Shown here piece after piece: positions 30,801 to 41,214 of a stretch of DNA of 64,000 bases. The notes under the pieces are model-generated. The model was not told the DNA's origin. It was given only the letters and a program-made list of their open reading frames with translations, and searched no databases. This stretch comes from Rhynchopus sp. YZ270_cl-10 (lineage: Eukaryota; Euglenozoa; Diplonemea; Diplonemida; Diplonemidae). The DNA is taken from contig OZ037838.1 of NCBI GenBank assembly GCA_964035575.1, positions 868,001 through 932,000 of the forward strand, written 5' to 3'. Made by a program: the position numbers and the translations under genes. Each line of letters opens with the position of its first letter. Position 1 is the stretch's first letter.

Positions 30801-31411
30801 CCGTAACTGTAAATATGTTGGTCCGTAAAAATGTTGGGACAGCCCAAAAAGGCTTGCTCGTCCCAACATTATTACGGCCCAACATTTTTTGGGCCACTTT
30901 GGCTTGAGTCTATTTGTCTTAGCGTTTATTTTTTTTGATAAAACAACTTGTTGTCAATTCTAAAAAGATTGGAGGCAGCGCTGCAGGGCAAACAAAACGG
31001 ATTGAAAAAAAACAGAAGCTTGCTTGTTTTCTTTGAGTACTTAACCACAACAACCGTACTTCAGTTTAACACATTTTTTCACCTTTTTGTTTTCCCGGCT
31101 TTGAGCGCACAAACAAAAGACCCGATCTTTTTTGGGGGTGCGTTTTTTTTTGGGGGTCGGGCTACAGGGACGTTTTCCTCGATTTTTGGGGTGACGGGGT
31201 GGGGGAAAAAAAAGCTATAGTGGAGTTCATCTTCGGGTGTCTACACTAAAACAACCAAGTTTTCAAAAAAAGCTAAGACAAATCTTCCCCAACGAAAATC
31301 TACGTCAATATTCCCTAACTTAAATGTGTTGGACCGTGATAATGTTGGGACGGCAATTTTTTGCCCCAGCTGTCCCAACATTATTACGGCCCAACATATT
31401 TACAGTTACGG
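30801..31411. mobile_element. 611-bp element with about 44-bp TIRs, TA-flanked
   Basis: Left CCGTAACTGTAAATATGTTG and right CAACATATTTACAGTTACGG are exact inverses, and the similarity extends through TTGGGACAGC with two or three differences. TA lies outside both ends (30799-30800, 31412-31413). An inner second inverted motif (GTCCCAACATTATTACGG) occurs near 30859. A family C copy sits inside at 31217-31271. The terminal CCGTAA matches the 63626 element, and CCGT also begins the 391 element. Confidence 0.85.
31217..31271 (+). repeat. dispersed repeat family C, copy 5
   Basis: TATAGTGGAGTTCATCTTCG to AAGTTTTCAAAAAAA, located inside the 30801-31411 element. Confidence 0.8.
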
Positions 31412-31818
31412 TATATAAATGCGGGTCAGGTGGCCCCCCTATGCTATGATGGGTGCTCGTACCCAGAGCATTAATGGTCAGCGGTCAGGCCGGAGTCGCT
31501 CTGCGGAGTCTCTCTGCCACGCCTTTGGGTTACGGTGTGCTGCCTGTAAGGACGTCCATGTATATCCCTAAGAGCAAGGGTGAGGCCCAACTGTCGGTAC
31601 AGCATGGGGCGCCAAGAGAGATGTTGTGACCCCCCTCGCCCACCCCTTTTTGTGTTTTTGGGTTTCTGCTCTCTTGTGTAGACTATCGTGCACCAACTGC
31701 AGTACCTGTAAGCTCACAACTCTTCAACGGAAGGTGGGCCGCCGGCTGACGAGCAGCCCTCGTCCTCTTACGGTACGGGTACGTCCGCTTAGGTTTCCTT
31801 TTTACATCTTCTGTTGTT

Positions 31819-31895
31819 GGCCGCAGGGTACTTTCATCCGGATGGCTGGCATCGTACAGTGGGTCAGTCGGAGGTGCCTGTAGTAATAACTTCAC
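31819..31895 (+). repeat. dispersed repeat family H, copy 1
   Basis: GGCCGCAGGGTACTTTCATC, CGGATGGCTGGCATCGTACA, GTGGGTCAGTCGGAGGTGCC and a TAATAACTTCACTTTTAT tail. Other copies are at 40824 and 48881, with a short piece at about 37908. Confidence 0.8.
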
Positions 31896-32039
31896 TTTTA
31901 TTTATACCACACAAAAACTTTGTTGTTGTTGTGTTTTTTTTTTTTTGTTTTGTTTATCTTGGTATCGTTTACTGTTGACTCTTTGTTCGAGGATCCCCCA
32001 GTGAACCGTTTGTGACCTTGCTCTGCCTGGGCAGTCGTT

Positions 32040-32366
32040 AGCGTTGACGTTCGTCTGTAGCATACAAGAAAGAAGAAAGATCCCAGTCTCATTGGTGTTT
32101 GTTTTTCAAGAGTTTGTGTGTTCTGCTCTTGTGGGTTGCCGTTAAACGGAAACACAAACCTGCTGACAATCCTCCCCGTTCACACAACAGTACGGGCAAG
32201 CCACGAGGTTTCTTTTCACATCTCCTGTGTGTTTGCAGGGTATCTTCAAATTGCTTGTTTTGTCAGAGTTTGTTGAAACACGTATTCAACCCACCAACCT
32301 TCATGTTTGTCGTTGCGAAGTGACACCACCAACCATCACATCAAACACAACAGAGCCCTTAACAAT
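32040..32366 (+). promoter_or_regulatory. class B 5' flank, long form (copy 5)
   Basis: About 300 bp from AAGAAAGAAGAAAGA through CAGTACGGGCAAGCCA, the TTGCAGGGTATCTTCAAATT stretch and CCCTTAACAAT. The long form is shared with copies 11 (60310-60608) and 12 (61850-62078, partly). It contains intron-like pyrimidine-AG boundaries. No other gene is seen in 31896-32040. Confidence 0.55.
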
Positions 32367-33473
32367 ATGATGGATGTGACCTTTGTGCTGGAAGAGTCAG
32401 GCGTGACTGCGACAGTGGAGGTGCCGTGCGAGGCGAAGGTTGCAGCGGCAAAGGAGGTTGCGTGCACGGCGCTTGCTGTCTCGCCTGCGTCTGTCGAGAT
32501 GCGCATCGGCACGCAGGTGCTGGAGGGGACGTGTCGTCTGCAGGACACTGCGTTTGATGCAGGGGTGCAGGTTGTGCTTGCCTGCCCTCGCTTTGCCGAC
32601 ATCAAGTGTCCTGCTGAGTACAATGCCCGTGTAGAAGGATTGTCGCTGTCGCGTTGTGGAACTCTCTGCGTCTACAGTAACAGGAGTGGGGATGTTGGCG
32701 GTTTCGACACAGAAACCTTCGACACTGTCTTCTCGTTTGAAGTGGACGGTGACGTGCGCGGTCGGCCTGCCATCTCGCAGTGCAAGACACGCTGCTACCT
32801 GGCGTGTGGGGATCACCTTCTCGAGGTTGCGCTTCCGGGTGGGGAGGTGGTCCGCAAAGTCGACGGCTCCTGGCGCTTAGTGTTCGCGTGTGGCGGTGTT
32901 GTTGTCTCCCAGGTCAGAGACGGCGTCTCTGTGTATGACGAAGACCTGACATTGCTCCGCACTCTCTCGCACGAAGGGTGCTGGCGTGCGTCGGTGTCGG
33001 ACTGTGGTGGGTGGGTGATCACCTCCTCCTGGGAGGAGAACGCGCGTCTGTGGGATGTGAACACAGGTGAAGCTGTGACATGTGTGCCTGCAGAGGGGTG
33101 GTGGTGTGGAGTGGCGCTTTCACGGTCTGCCTCTGTATTTGCAGTGGAGGGCTCTGGCAACGTGCAGCTCTATGATTGGAGTGGTGTGGCTCTTGGCACT
33201 ATTGATGTGGGTGGGGATGTAGAGGGAATGCAGTTCACCTTGTGTGGGAAGTACCTTGTGGTCAGGGTAGAGGGTGCGGGTTCTGATGATGACACAGATG
33301 ACGATCACAATACACCCCTGCACCAGTATGATGTGACGACCATGTCCTGTGTGCATGTGATACCGCAATGCTCAGGTGCATTTGCGATATCGCCGTGTTC
33401 ACGTGTTGTTGTGGTTTTGCAAACAAATGGCATTATTGTGACAAAGCATCTGTACCCACACAACAGTGAGTGA
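32367..33473 (+). CDS. UBL-propeller family, copy 5 (368 aa)
   Basis: The UBL has one change from the consensus, EAKVAAAKE for EADVAAAKE. The linker is of the long ACPRF type. The first variable loop is very short (NARVEG). The loop before LHQYDV is acidic (VEGAGSDDDTDDDHNTP), with an Asp run. It ends in HLYPHNSE, followed by the 3' module. Confidence 0.85.
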   Translation: MMDVTFVLEESGVTATVEVPCEAKVAAAKEVACTALAVSPASVEMRIGTQVLEGTCRLQDTAFDAGVQVVLACPRFADIKCPAEYNARVEGLSLSRCGTLCVYSNRSGDVGGFDTETFDTVFSFEVDGDVRGRPAISQCKTRCYLACGDHLLEVALPGGEVVRKVDGSWRLVFACGGVVVSQVRDGVSVYDEDLTLLRTLSHEGCWRASVSDCGGWVITSSWEENARLWDVNTGEAVTCVPAEGWWCGVALSRSASVFAVEGSGNVQLYDWSGVALGTIDVGGDVEGMQFTLCGKYLVVRVEGAGSDDDTDDDHNTPLHQYDVTTMSCVHVIPQCSGAFAISPCSRVVVVLQTNGIIVTKHLYPHNSE

Positions 33474-33664
33474 TGTGTGACCAGGGGAGGGGAGGCTGGT
33501 GAGCAATATAACCCAGGGTCCCAACAAAAAAAACCCAAGACCCCCAAAACACCCCCAAGAGACTCCCCTTCTAGCCATGTTGCAGGAACACGTACTCAAC
33601 CTTCTTATTTGTTGCAAGTGACACCACCAACCATCACATCAAACACAACACACCCCTTAACAAT

Positions 33665-35179
33665 ATGATGGATGTGACCTTTGTGCTGGAAGAGTCAGGC
33701 GTGACTGCGACAGTGGAGGTGCCGTGCGAGGCGGACGTTGCAGCGGCAAAGGAGGTTGCGTGCACGGCGCTTGCTGTCTCGCCTGCGTCTGTCGAGATGC
33801 GCATCGGCACGCAGGTGCTGGAGGGGACGTGCCGTCTGCAGGACACTGCGTTTGATGCAGGGGTGCAGGTTGTGCTTGCCTGTCCTCGCTTTGCCGACAT
33901 CAAGTGTCCTGCTGAGTGCAGTACCCGGGTGTATGTGAATTACTTGTTGCTGTCGCGTTGTGGAACGCTCTGTGTTTTTTCGAACTTGACTGGGCATGTT
34001 GGTGGATTTGACACAGAAACCTTCGACACTGTCTTCGCATTTGCTGAGGGCAGTGACGTTGTGTTCTATCCTTTTGCCCTGTCGCAGTGCAAGACACGCT
34101 GCTACGTGCCGTGTGAGGATTACCTTCTCGAGCTTGCACTTCCGGGTGGGGAGGTGGTCCGCAAGGTCGACGGCACCTCGAGAGCAGTGTCCGCGTGTGG
34201 TAGTGTTGTTGTCTCGTTTTGTGAAGACGGTGTCTCTGTGTATGACGAAGACCTGACGTTGCTCCGCTCTCTCTCACACAAGGGGTGCGACCAGGGGTAC
34301 GGGAACTTGGCAGTCTCGCACTGTGGTGGGTGGGTGGTCACCGGCTCCTTCAGCGAGAACAACGCACGTCTGTGGGATGTGAACACAGGTGTTGTTCTGG
34401 CATGTGTGCCTGCGGAGGGGCGGTCCAAGGTAGCTCTCTCACGGTCTGCCTCTGTCTTTGCTGTGGGGGGTAATATGGACGATCCAAAGAGCGTGCAGCT
34501 CTACGACTGGAGTGGTACGGCACTTCAGAACGCCAGTATCTCTGGAGATGTCTGTGGCGTGCAATTCACCCAGTGTGGGAAGTACTTGGTGGTCAATGTG
34601 CATGCTGACGAAGGTGAAGTACATGAAAAGCTGCACCAGTACGAAGTGGCGACCATGACCTGTGTACTTGTGATCCCAGACGTCAACGGTCGGTCATTTG
34701 CGATATCACCGTGTTCGCGTGCGGTTGTGTTTGTATCATCCAAAAGCGACTTCGTCCCGAATGAACAGGGCTATTGCTCCAGTCCAATTTCGAAACCGGG
34801 TAGTACATTTTCCCTGTACATGGTACACGGGGGAAAAATTAGACCCCCCCAAAAAAAAAAACTCTTTGCCGTTTGCATTACCACTGCAAACGAAGTGCGA
34901 TCGGGTTTTGGGGCGGCAGGCATTGCACCGTCAGTTGCAATCGTCGGACTGATGGGGCTTGAGACGGTCCTTGTGGCCCCCTCGGTGTGCGCGAACAGTA
35001 CCTTTCATTGTGGGCGCGCGGACAATTTGTCACCGAGGGCTCAGGATTGGATGTCTGAATCAGGAGATGCTGATTACACACACCTGGTACCCAAGACTTG
35101 GTACGCCGACGCTGCTAGCAACGCGCACGCATCATTTGTGAACATTTCTCTCAGTGTCCTGCTGACCGATGAACGGTGA
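33665..35179 (+). CDS. UBL-propeller family, copy 6 (504 aa, replaced C-terminus)
   Basis: Standard UBL and six propeller units up to SFAISPCSRAVVF. After SSKSDF (about residue 360) the sequence departs from the family: the closing RHLYPHNSE is missing. About 140 other residues follow, including a Gly/Ala/Val-rich stretch (GFGAAGIAPSVAIVGLMG) and CANSTFHCGRADNLSP. The stop lies inside a dispersed repeat of family G. The added part has an ordinary composition but I do not recognise it. It may be a captured fragment or simple read-through after a deletion. Copies 6 and 9 share the fifth-blade variant WSGxALQNAxIS. Confidence 0.7.
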   Translation: MMDVTFVLEESGVTATVEVPCEADVAAAKEVACTALAVSPASVEMRIGTQVLEGTCRLQDTAFDAGVQVVLACPRFADIKCPAECSTRVYVNYLLLSRCGTLCVFSNLTGHVGGFDTETFDTVFAFAEGSDVVFYPFALSQCKTRCYVPCEDYLLELALPGGEVVRKVDGTSRAVSACGSVVVSFCEDGVSVYDEDLTLLRSLSHKGCDQGYGNLAVSHCGGWVVTGSFSENNARLWDVNTGVVLACVPAEGRSKVALSRSASVFAVGGNMDDPKSVQLYDWSGTALQNASISGDVCGVQFTQCGKYLVVNVHADEGEVHEKLHQYEVATMTCVLVIPDVNGRSFAISPCSRAVVFVSSKSDFVPNEQGYCSSPISKPGSTFSLYMVHGGKIRPPQKKKLFAVCITTANEVRSGFGAAGIAPSVAIVGLMGLETVLVAPSVCANSTFHCGRADNLSPRAQDWMSESGDADYTHLVPKTWYADAASNAHASFVNISLSVLLTDER

Positions 35180-35205
35180 GGCGTTTGCACTTTCAACTGC
35201 TCTTT
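35166..35205 (+). repeat. dispersed repeat family G, partial copy
   Basis: CCGATGAACGGTGAGGCGTT then TGCACTTTCAACT, matching the copy at 46433. It supplies the stop codon of copy 6. Confidence 0.7.
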
Positions 35206-35339
35206 CTCTCGCGGATGAAAACCCACCTACATAGGAACGGCAGTGACCCCACTGTGGATTGTTGAATCACCTAAAACTGCAAATATGCCCACTTTAGGTG
35301 GTTTTGACCCTCCCAGACCCTAAGGTAAAATTACTAGTA

Positions 35340-35486
35340 ATTGGTGTTCCCGAAAGGGCCCATATTGACAGGTCCTTGACATGTCCTTGACACAAGGTTT
35401 ACAGGGGAAAATGACACACCCCCCCTATATTGACATGTCCTTGACATGTCGTTGACATGTCCCCGACAGCAGATCGGTAACACCAG
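35340..35486. mobile_element. small MITE with GACATGTCCTT repeats, TA-flanked (tentative)
   Basis: The ends are imperfect inverses (TGGTGTTCCCGA versus TGGTGTTACCGA) with TA outside (35338-35339, 35487-35488). Inside are repeated TTGACATGTCC words. The rest of 35206-35885 has no gene. Confidence 0.5.
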
Positions 35487-35885
35487 TAATAAAAAAGAGA
35501 AGTCACCCAACCCCCCCGGGTGGATCAACAAACACCAAACAACGAATACAGAAAGAAGGGGGGTGTATTGCATTTGCATACTGGTATATGATCGCATTGG
35601 GTGATATGAACGGGGAGAGATGTTTCTCACTCTTCAGTAGCATCTCACAGGCTCTCACAGCCTGTTGTGTGTTCTCACGGAGACGATCATCACCCAATTA
35701 CGCTTCCAAATAGCTTTTGTGGGGAAGAATAAAACATTATGAAAAAAAGCTCGTTGCGTTCCCCACTATCGTTTCCGCTGCGCTCTCACTAACGTTCCCA
35801 CTCCATTCGGTTTTCTCTTACTTAAGAGGTTCCCATATTCTCTTTCTCTCTTCACCACCACCCACCAGAACGCACACACAAAAAA

Positions 35886-36296
35886 ATGGGCAAGAGAAGC
35901 AGGTCTGAAGACGCGACAGGGTCACCCGATGCTACGAGACAAAGGACGAGCTCTCCGCCCGCAAGCGATGAGTGTGTGCCCGTGTCGTACACGGGGATCG
36001 ACTTCTCCACGCCAGCTTCCAATGCCGTGGTCATGCAGGTGCAGACTGTGACAACAACAACAACTATGACGGTGGCCATCGTGCCACCTGGTTTTACAAA
36101 AGAGGACGCAAATGAGAATGAGGGTGAGAAGGCGGACAGTGATGAGAAATGTGAGGAGTGTGGAGGGGATATTACTGAGGACGGCGGTGATGACAGTGAT
36201 GGTGGTGACGATGACGATGACGACGGTGGCGATGACGATGATTGTGACGATGACTGTGACGATGATGACGACGATGACGACTGTGACAGCGACTAA
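35886..36296 (+). CDS. small acidic-tailed protein of unknown function
   Basis: 136 residues from ATG at 35886. The N-terminus is basic (GKRSRSEDA) and could serve as a nuclear signal. The middle has VTTTTTMTVAIVPPGF. The last 45 residues are almost all Asp, Gly and Cys (about residues 91-136), coded by GAYGAY-type repeats. Acidic tails of this kind occur in histone chaperones and other nucleic-acid-associated proteins, but no domain supports that here. The DNA repeat could expand or shrink easily. It stands alone between repeats. Confidence 0.55.
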   Translation: MGKRSRSEDATGSPDATRQRTSSPPASDECVPVSYTGIDFSTPASNAVVMQVQTVTTTTTMTVAIVPPGFTKEDANENEGEKADSDEKCEECGGDITEDGGDDSDGGDDDDDDGGDDDDCDDDCDDDDDDDDCDSD

Positions 36297-36682
36297 ACCC
36301 CAGAAGCGAGTTGTGCGCACCAAAAAATAAAGATTGCTTCAAAAACTAAAAAAATCGTAGCGCAAATTATGCACCTCGGCGTCTGGTGCAGAATCAAATA
36401 TTGCAAACAAAAAAAAATACCTATTTCTCAGACCACTGCACAGTAACGCAACACACGACCGGTTGGACTTCTTTTGCATAAGGGTCATTTCTTCCCCCCC
36501 TCCCCGCCCCTTTCTTGTATGAGCGAGGCACACATTTCACGCTTTCCGTGGTTGACATGGAACTGTGTCTGCATCCCAGAGGGGTTTCTGCGTTATCCTC
36601 AACCCCCCTTTTTAGACAAGGCGCCCTTCAGGCCACGCATATTACGCCACATATTAGGCCATTTTTAGTGCATCATTGTATC

Positions 36683-36722
36683 ACAGAGACACCTGCCACG
36701 AGAGGGCTTTGTATTTCAGGTC
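36683..36722 (+). repeat. dispersed repeat family F copy
   Basis: ACACCTGCCACGAGAGGGCT then TTGTATTTCAGG. Confidence 0.7.
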
Positions 36723-36918
36723 AACTTTTTATTTACGGTGACCTAATTGATGCTGCGTTTTGACAAAGCGGGCTTAATTAGGCGTCACAGTAATATGCGT
36801 GGTCGGTAAAGCCGTGAAGGCTTCAGTTCATCATCCCCCCCTTTTTTATAGTTGTGAACGAACCACATTGAGACTCTGTGCGTGGTAGTTTTGTTTCCTC
36901 CCAAAATGCAACAGCTCC

Positions 36919-36990
36919 AGGGGTTCGATAACCCGCCGAGGGGGGTGTCAGTGCCTGCGTCCCAGAGGCGTTTTGCACTGCCAACTTCAT
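36919..36990 (+). repeat. dispersed repeat family G copy
   Basis: GGGGTTCGATAACCCGCCGA, then GTGCCTGCGTCCCAGAGGCG and TTTTGCACTGCCAACTTCA. GGGTT and AACCC can pair around a CGAT loop. Confidence 0.75.
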
Positions 36991-37214
36991 TTTGTGTGTT
37001 TTTTTTACCCCCCTCTCCAAAGTTGATTGTTTTTCTCAAGAGGGTGGCCTGTGTACCTGTTGTACCTGTTGTAGCTGGTACACACACACTAGCTTCTTCT
37101 CCAATCAGCAATTCCCTGGTTTGCAAAATGTTACCGAACAAAATTAGTTTTTGCTTTTTAACGTTAACGTGACCATTACCCTCCCAAAAAAAAACCCCCT
37201 TAGAAGTGTGTAGT

Positions 37215-37268
37215 ATAGTGGTGTTCATCTTCGGGTGTACTAAAACAACCAAGTTTTCAAAAAAAAAC
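37215..37268 (+). repeat. dispersed repeat family C, copy 6
   Basis: TATAGTGGTGTTCATCTTCG ... CAACCAAGTTTTCAAAAAAA. It is followed directly by family E. Confidence 0.75.
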
Positions 37269-37269
37269 T

Positions 37270-37322
37270 GTGTACAGAACCAGTTTCTCGGACAGGTGAT
37301 TGTCGAAACTACAAAACAAAAA
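37270..37322 (+). repeat. dispersed repeat family E, copy 1
   Basis: GTGTACAGAACC then CGGACAGGTGATTGTCGAAA and CTACAAAACAAAA. Other copies are at 47208 and 63820. Confidence 0.75.
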
Positions 37323-38000
37323 GTTGGTGTACAAGCAGCCCCCCCCTCAGGTGGCAATGGAGCATATAGAAGCAGCTCTGATGGAGTGATTTGTAGAATG
37401 GCAACAACAGCCACAAAAAGAAAAAAAGGAGAAAAAAAAATTACATCTCTTTCTTTAGGTGACCAATCTGAGAAAACTCTTCCTGTTTGTTCCCCCCCAT
37501 CCGGGATCTACATTTTTTTTTTGAAAAATCACTAAAAGTTCCCTTACAACCACCGCGCAACAGAGTAAGCCGGAAACTACATTAAAGTTCGAACATCGCT
37601 TTGGTTAAGGATCTAAAAAGCTAAACAAACACAAACACAACATAGCAAAAAACAAAGAGTACAAGCTATAACAAAAAACATTTTCAAACCCCCCATCCGG
37701 GATCTACATCACACAGGCCTAATTAGCCTCGTCTCCAATGCTCTCCGTCTGAGTGATGAGAGGAAGCGGGGGGCGAAGATATGAAGTAATAACCTCAACA
37801 TGGATGCATGGAAATCATTGTCCGCGGTTCCCCCCTTTTTCCCGGTGTTCTGGCTACGCAAAAGGGTGCGTCGAGGGGTTTTTGTATTTTCAAGACACCT
37901 TTTTGTGGGTCGGAGGTGCCTGCATCAACTTTTTTTTTCAGATGTAAACCACGTAAAATGGATTGTAGGACTGCATGGTTGGGGTGTCCACCCCTATATA
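37323..38000. other. no gene seen
   Basis: The phrase CCCCCCATCCGGGATCTACAT occurs at about 37493 and 37689, a short direct repeat. Otherwise A/T-rich. Between 36297 and 36680 there is likewise only low-complexity sequence. Confidence 0.35.
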
Positions 38001-38016
38001 GCCGGTCATTTTGTAC

Positions 38017-38055
38017 CAAGGTACACTGTTTCACGAGAGGGCTTTGTATTTCAAA
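38017..38055 (+). repeat. dispersed repeat family F copy
   Basis: CAAGGTACACTGTTTCACGA then GAGGGCTTTGTATTTCAAA, preceded by AGCCGGTCAT. Confidence 0.75.
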
Positions 38056-38126
38056 TCCACCTTTTTTTTTCCTCTCCCTCTTCCCTCTTCCCTCCCCTCA
38101 AATACCCCCTTTTCAGATAGTTGCAA

Positions 38127-38154
38127 ACACACAACACAACACAACACAACACAA
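38127..38154. repeat. (ACACA)n microsatellite
   Basis: A run of CACAA-type pentamers in the 5' flank of the next gene. Confidence 0.8.
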
Positions 38155-38204
38155 CCTACCCAAGCGTGTATTACCTTACTCATATATTTCACAAGAACAC
38201 ACCA

Positions 38205-38819
38205 ATGACACACCACATCCTTGCCGTTCTGCTTGTCTTGACTGTTCCGACTGTCCTCAGCACCCCCTTGGAGTCAACTTCCGCACCCTCCCCGCCATCT
38301 CCCACACCCCCTTCCTCGGACTTCCACAATGAGCAGCACTGCACACACCTGACCCGCCCCTGGTTTGGTGTTACCGCAGGGAGTGTGAGACGCGTGGTGA
38401 TGGAGAACTGCTTTTTTGTGCAATGCGGAAAAGGGGCAGGCCTTGCGGTTGGGGTGAATATGACGGAGGGAGTGCAGGTGGTGGCTCGGGGGTCGGTGGT
38501 AGCGCCGAGCGGAGCAGTGGTAGCGGGGCCAAAGCAGTATCAGTCAGTTGATGGGGCATTTGAGATTCATGTTTCGAAAGAGACGGTGGTGTTGGACATG
38601 GCATGGGGGTGCTCGGAAACGCCCATCGCAACCCACGCGGAGCTCTCAGAGTTGGTGCAGACGCAGTCCGAGACGCACCACGCACTTCTCGCAATCATGC
38701 TTGCGACAGCCCTCGGGGTGAACCTGCTCTCAGCTGCGATTGGGTGGCTTCTGCTTGTCATATGGAAGCGCAACGCGGCAGGGAGAGCTCCAGTCGAAGG
38801 TGTTGCAAAGATTTTGTGA
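38205..38819 (+). CDS. single-pass membrane protein of unknown function
   Basis: 204 residues from the ATG at 38205, chosen because a clear signal peptide follows at once (HHILAVLLVLTVPTVLS). Then comes a Ser/Pro/Thr-rich segment (about 22-42), an ectodomain of about 120 residues with five cysteines including CFFVQCGKG, a glycine/valine-rich part, and one membrane helix near residues 162-190 (IMLATALGVNLLSAAIGWLL). A short basic tail (WKRNAAGR) puts the C-terminus in the cytosol, a type I arrangement. No domain is recognised. One NMT sequon (near residue 87) is seen. Confidence 0.65.
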   Translation: MTHHILAVLLVLTVPTVLSTPLESTSAPSPPSPTPPSSDFHNEQHCTHLTRPWFGVTAGSVRRVVMENCFFVQCGKGAGLAVGVNMTEGVQVVARGSVVAPSGAVVAGPKQYQSVDGAFEIHVSKETVVLDMAWGCSETPIATHAELSELVQTQSETHHALLAIMLATALGVNLLSAAIGWLLLVIWKRNAAGRAPVEGVAKIL

Positions 38820-39365
38820 AAAAGATAAAATAAAATATGGAGTTAAGGTAAAGGTAAATTCAAATGGGTAATAAAATTCTCGAGAATGGTACACAAAAAA
38901 AAAAGAAAAATACAAAAAGGGCGGTATATCATTACAAAATTTTGATATAATGCCAGATGTACGTAAACCTACCTTTATTTTTGGGTTTGATTTTGTCAAA
39001 ATAAAAAAAAGAAATGAGAACAAAACTCAAGGAATAAAAAAGCGAACATTTTTATTTATTTTTATTACCCCCTCTCCCCCTTTTTCTTTCGTGTGCTTCT
39101 TTTTTTTTCTTTTTTCTTTTTCTCTGCCCCCTATTTTTTGGGCGTGTCAGTTGCCTTCGCCTGGCGTTTGCAGTACACCACATCCAAAAAAAGGGGCAAA
39201 TATCATGAAGTAGGTATACTGTTGTGAATTTTTACAATACCGCGTATCCCATCCACCTGTTTTCGCCTGAAATTTGGTAGTCTTTTTTTTTGGTGGAGTT
39301 TTGGTAATTGAACCACTTTTAGCACCACCAAACAAACTCTGCCAAATTTTCAGGAGGAAAAAGTA

Positions 39366-39440
39366 ACAGTGGAGATTGCACAACTGTGGCAACACAACCG
39401 AGGCAACTACACTACCTCCAACAATTTAACAAATAAAATA
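39366..39440 (+). repeat. dispersed repeat family D, copy 3
   Basis: ACAGTGGAGATTGCACAACT ... CTACACTACCTCCAACAATT with an A-rich tail. Confidence 0.85.
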
Positions 39441-39482
39441 AAAAAGGTGGTACATGGCTCAGATTAGAAGCACTTATTATAA

Positions 39483-39524
39483 GGTGCACTGAGCAAATGA
39501 GAGGCTCAGGTTCATCTCATAAAA
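39483..39524 (+). repeat. dispersed structured repeat family A, copy 3
   Basis: The inner stem is CTGAGC with GCTCAG, against CTAAGC with GCTTAG in most copies: a compensatory A-U to G-C change. Confidence 0.75.
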
Positions 39525-39737
39525 CTGTTTCTATTTTCTTTTTGTCACCTCATGAAAGGAGGAAATAGAAACAAAGTCGTTTTGAACACACGTTGCGGTT
39601 CTAGGGACGAACCGCGCCTGCAGAGCCACTCCTCACCAAAACAGGTCGATGTTGTGTGCGCGTTTCACCACAACCTGTCTCCCATGGGTTTTTATTGTGT
39701 GATAAGTGTTAAGGTTCTATTTTTCTTCCTTTTTTTT

Positions 39738-39776
39738 GACGACTAAAGCAAGACGAGGCTTAGAGTCATCTTTCCA
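39738..39776 (+). repeat. dispersed structured repeat family A, copy 4
   Basis: GACGACTAAAGC, AAGACGA, GGCTTAGAGTCATC: a diverged copy that keeps the outer GACT/AGTC pairing. Confidence 0.6.
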
Positions 39777-40365
39777 AATTTTCTTTTTTAACTTATCTCC
39801 GACCCACTTCGGTGTCTGTGCACAAACACATTCATCTTTCAAGTTTTCTTTAAAACCAAGCATATCCCCCCCCCCACGAGAACGATAGTGTTGATGTGTG
39901 TGTGTGTGTGTGTGTGTGCACGAGAGAGAGGGGCACATACATATTTTCAGCTGCTCTTTTCTTGTTTTTCGTTCTCCTGTGAGGAGTGTGCAGGTGATTC
40001 GCTCGGCGAGGGCTCGCTATGTGTGTCACTGACGAGTCTCCCGCCTCCACCCCATCTTCAGAGAAAATGGTGTGGTCAAAAAAAGTGTTTTATGGTGCTC
40101 CGTGAAGACTTTGTAAACAAAATTTTGTTTGGAGTTCTGTTCACCTCTTTTTTTGACGGCCCCCTTTTTACTCTGTGAACACTTTGCAAAGAGTTGCGCT
40201 CTGATCACCAGAAAGGCTTCTCTATTCATGGGAGTATCAAAACCAAAACCTTTTTTTGGCTGACAAAAATGTCATTATTTTTGGAGATTTTATCATTTTT
40301 TTTTTTTTTTATTTTGGAAAAAATGGAAGCACACGCGCATTTCATCAAAAAAAAAAAAAAACAGG

Positions 40366-40438
40366 ACAGTGGAGATTGCACGACTGTAGCAACACAACCG
40401 AGGCAACTACACTACTCCAACAATTTATCAAAAAAAAA
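40366..40438 (+). repeat. dispersed repeat family D, copy 4
   Basis: ACAGTGGAGATTGCACGACT ... CAATTTATCAAAAAAAAA. Confidence 0.85.
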
Positions 40439-40747
40439 TTTTTTTGGTCTACACACGAGGCACATTCATATTTTTAGTTTTTCTCTCTCTTTCTCTCTCT
40501 TTTAATGTTGGGTACATTCCTTCTCCTCTTTATACCCTTTGTCCTTTGCTGGGTATTTCCCCCTCCCTCTCTCTCTCTCCCACCCGATCCCTCCTGAGCT
40601 GAGTATGAATAAGAAAACACTTTTTTTATTTTTATTCGTAGAAAGTTGTGCAAAACAACCCGCGTTAAAAGAAAAGATGGGACTATTTTTATTGATCCCT
40701 CATATGCTATCAATTTGATTGCATCTGTTGAAATACTTTTTACTCAA

Positions 40748-40787
40748 GGTGACTAAGCAACGAGAGGCTTAGGATCATCTTATAAAC
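40748..40787 (+). repeat. dispersed structured repeat family A, copy 5
   Basis: GGTGACTAAGC, loop AACGAGAG, GCTTAGGATCATC, then TTATAAAC. Confidence 0.8.
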
Positions 40788-40823
40788 TTTTCTCTTATTC
40801 ATGGGCGTCTCTCTACTGTTGTA

Positions 40824-40905
40824 GGCCACAGGGTAGGTTGTGTTTTCATCCGGATGGCTGGCATCGTACCGTGGGTCAGTCGGAGGTGTGCCTGCATTGA
40901 TATTG
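40824..40905 (+). repeat. dispersed repeat family H, copy 2
   Basis: GCCACAGGGTAGGTTG, TTCATCCGGATGGCTGGCAT, CGTACCGTGGGTCAGTCGGA and GGTGTGCCTGCATTGATA. Confidence 0.75.
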
Positions 40906-41214
40906 CATCAACAACCACAGTTTTTATTCGTAAACTTTCCATTATGCTGCCAAGGTCTGTGGCTCAAGCCGGCCACTTCATTTTAGTACTTATGACTTCG
41001 TTTCGTTCCAAAGAGGTTAATAGAGAGACCGTGCAAACACGTTGCACGACCCCTTTTTCTTCGTTTTCTTGAAATTTGAAAGTCTTTTTATTTAAATATT
41101 CCGTCTAGTGGTGGTACCCATCGCTGTGGGCCAATATTGGGTACACATCCCTGGTTTCAGCAAAAAGGTGGGTCCGTACTTAGACAATATTGTTCAGGCA
41201 CTCCGCTAGGTACT

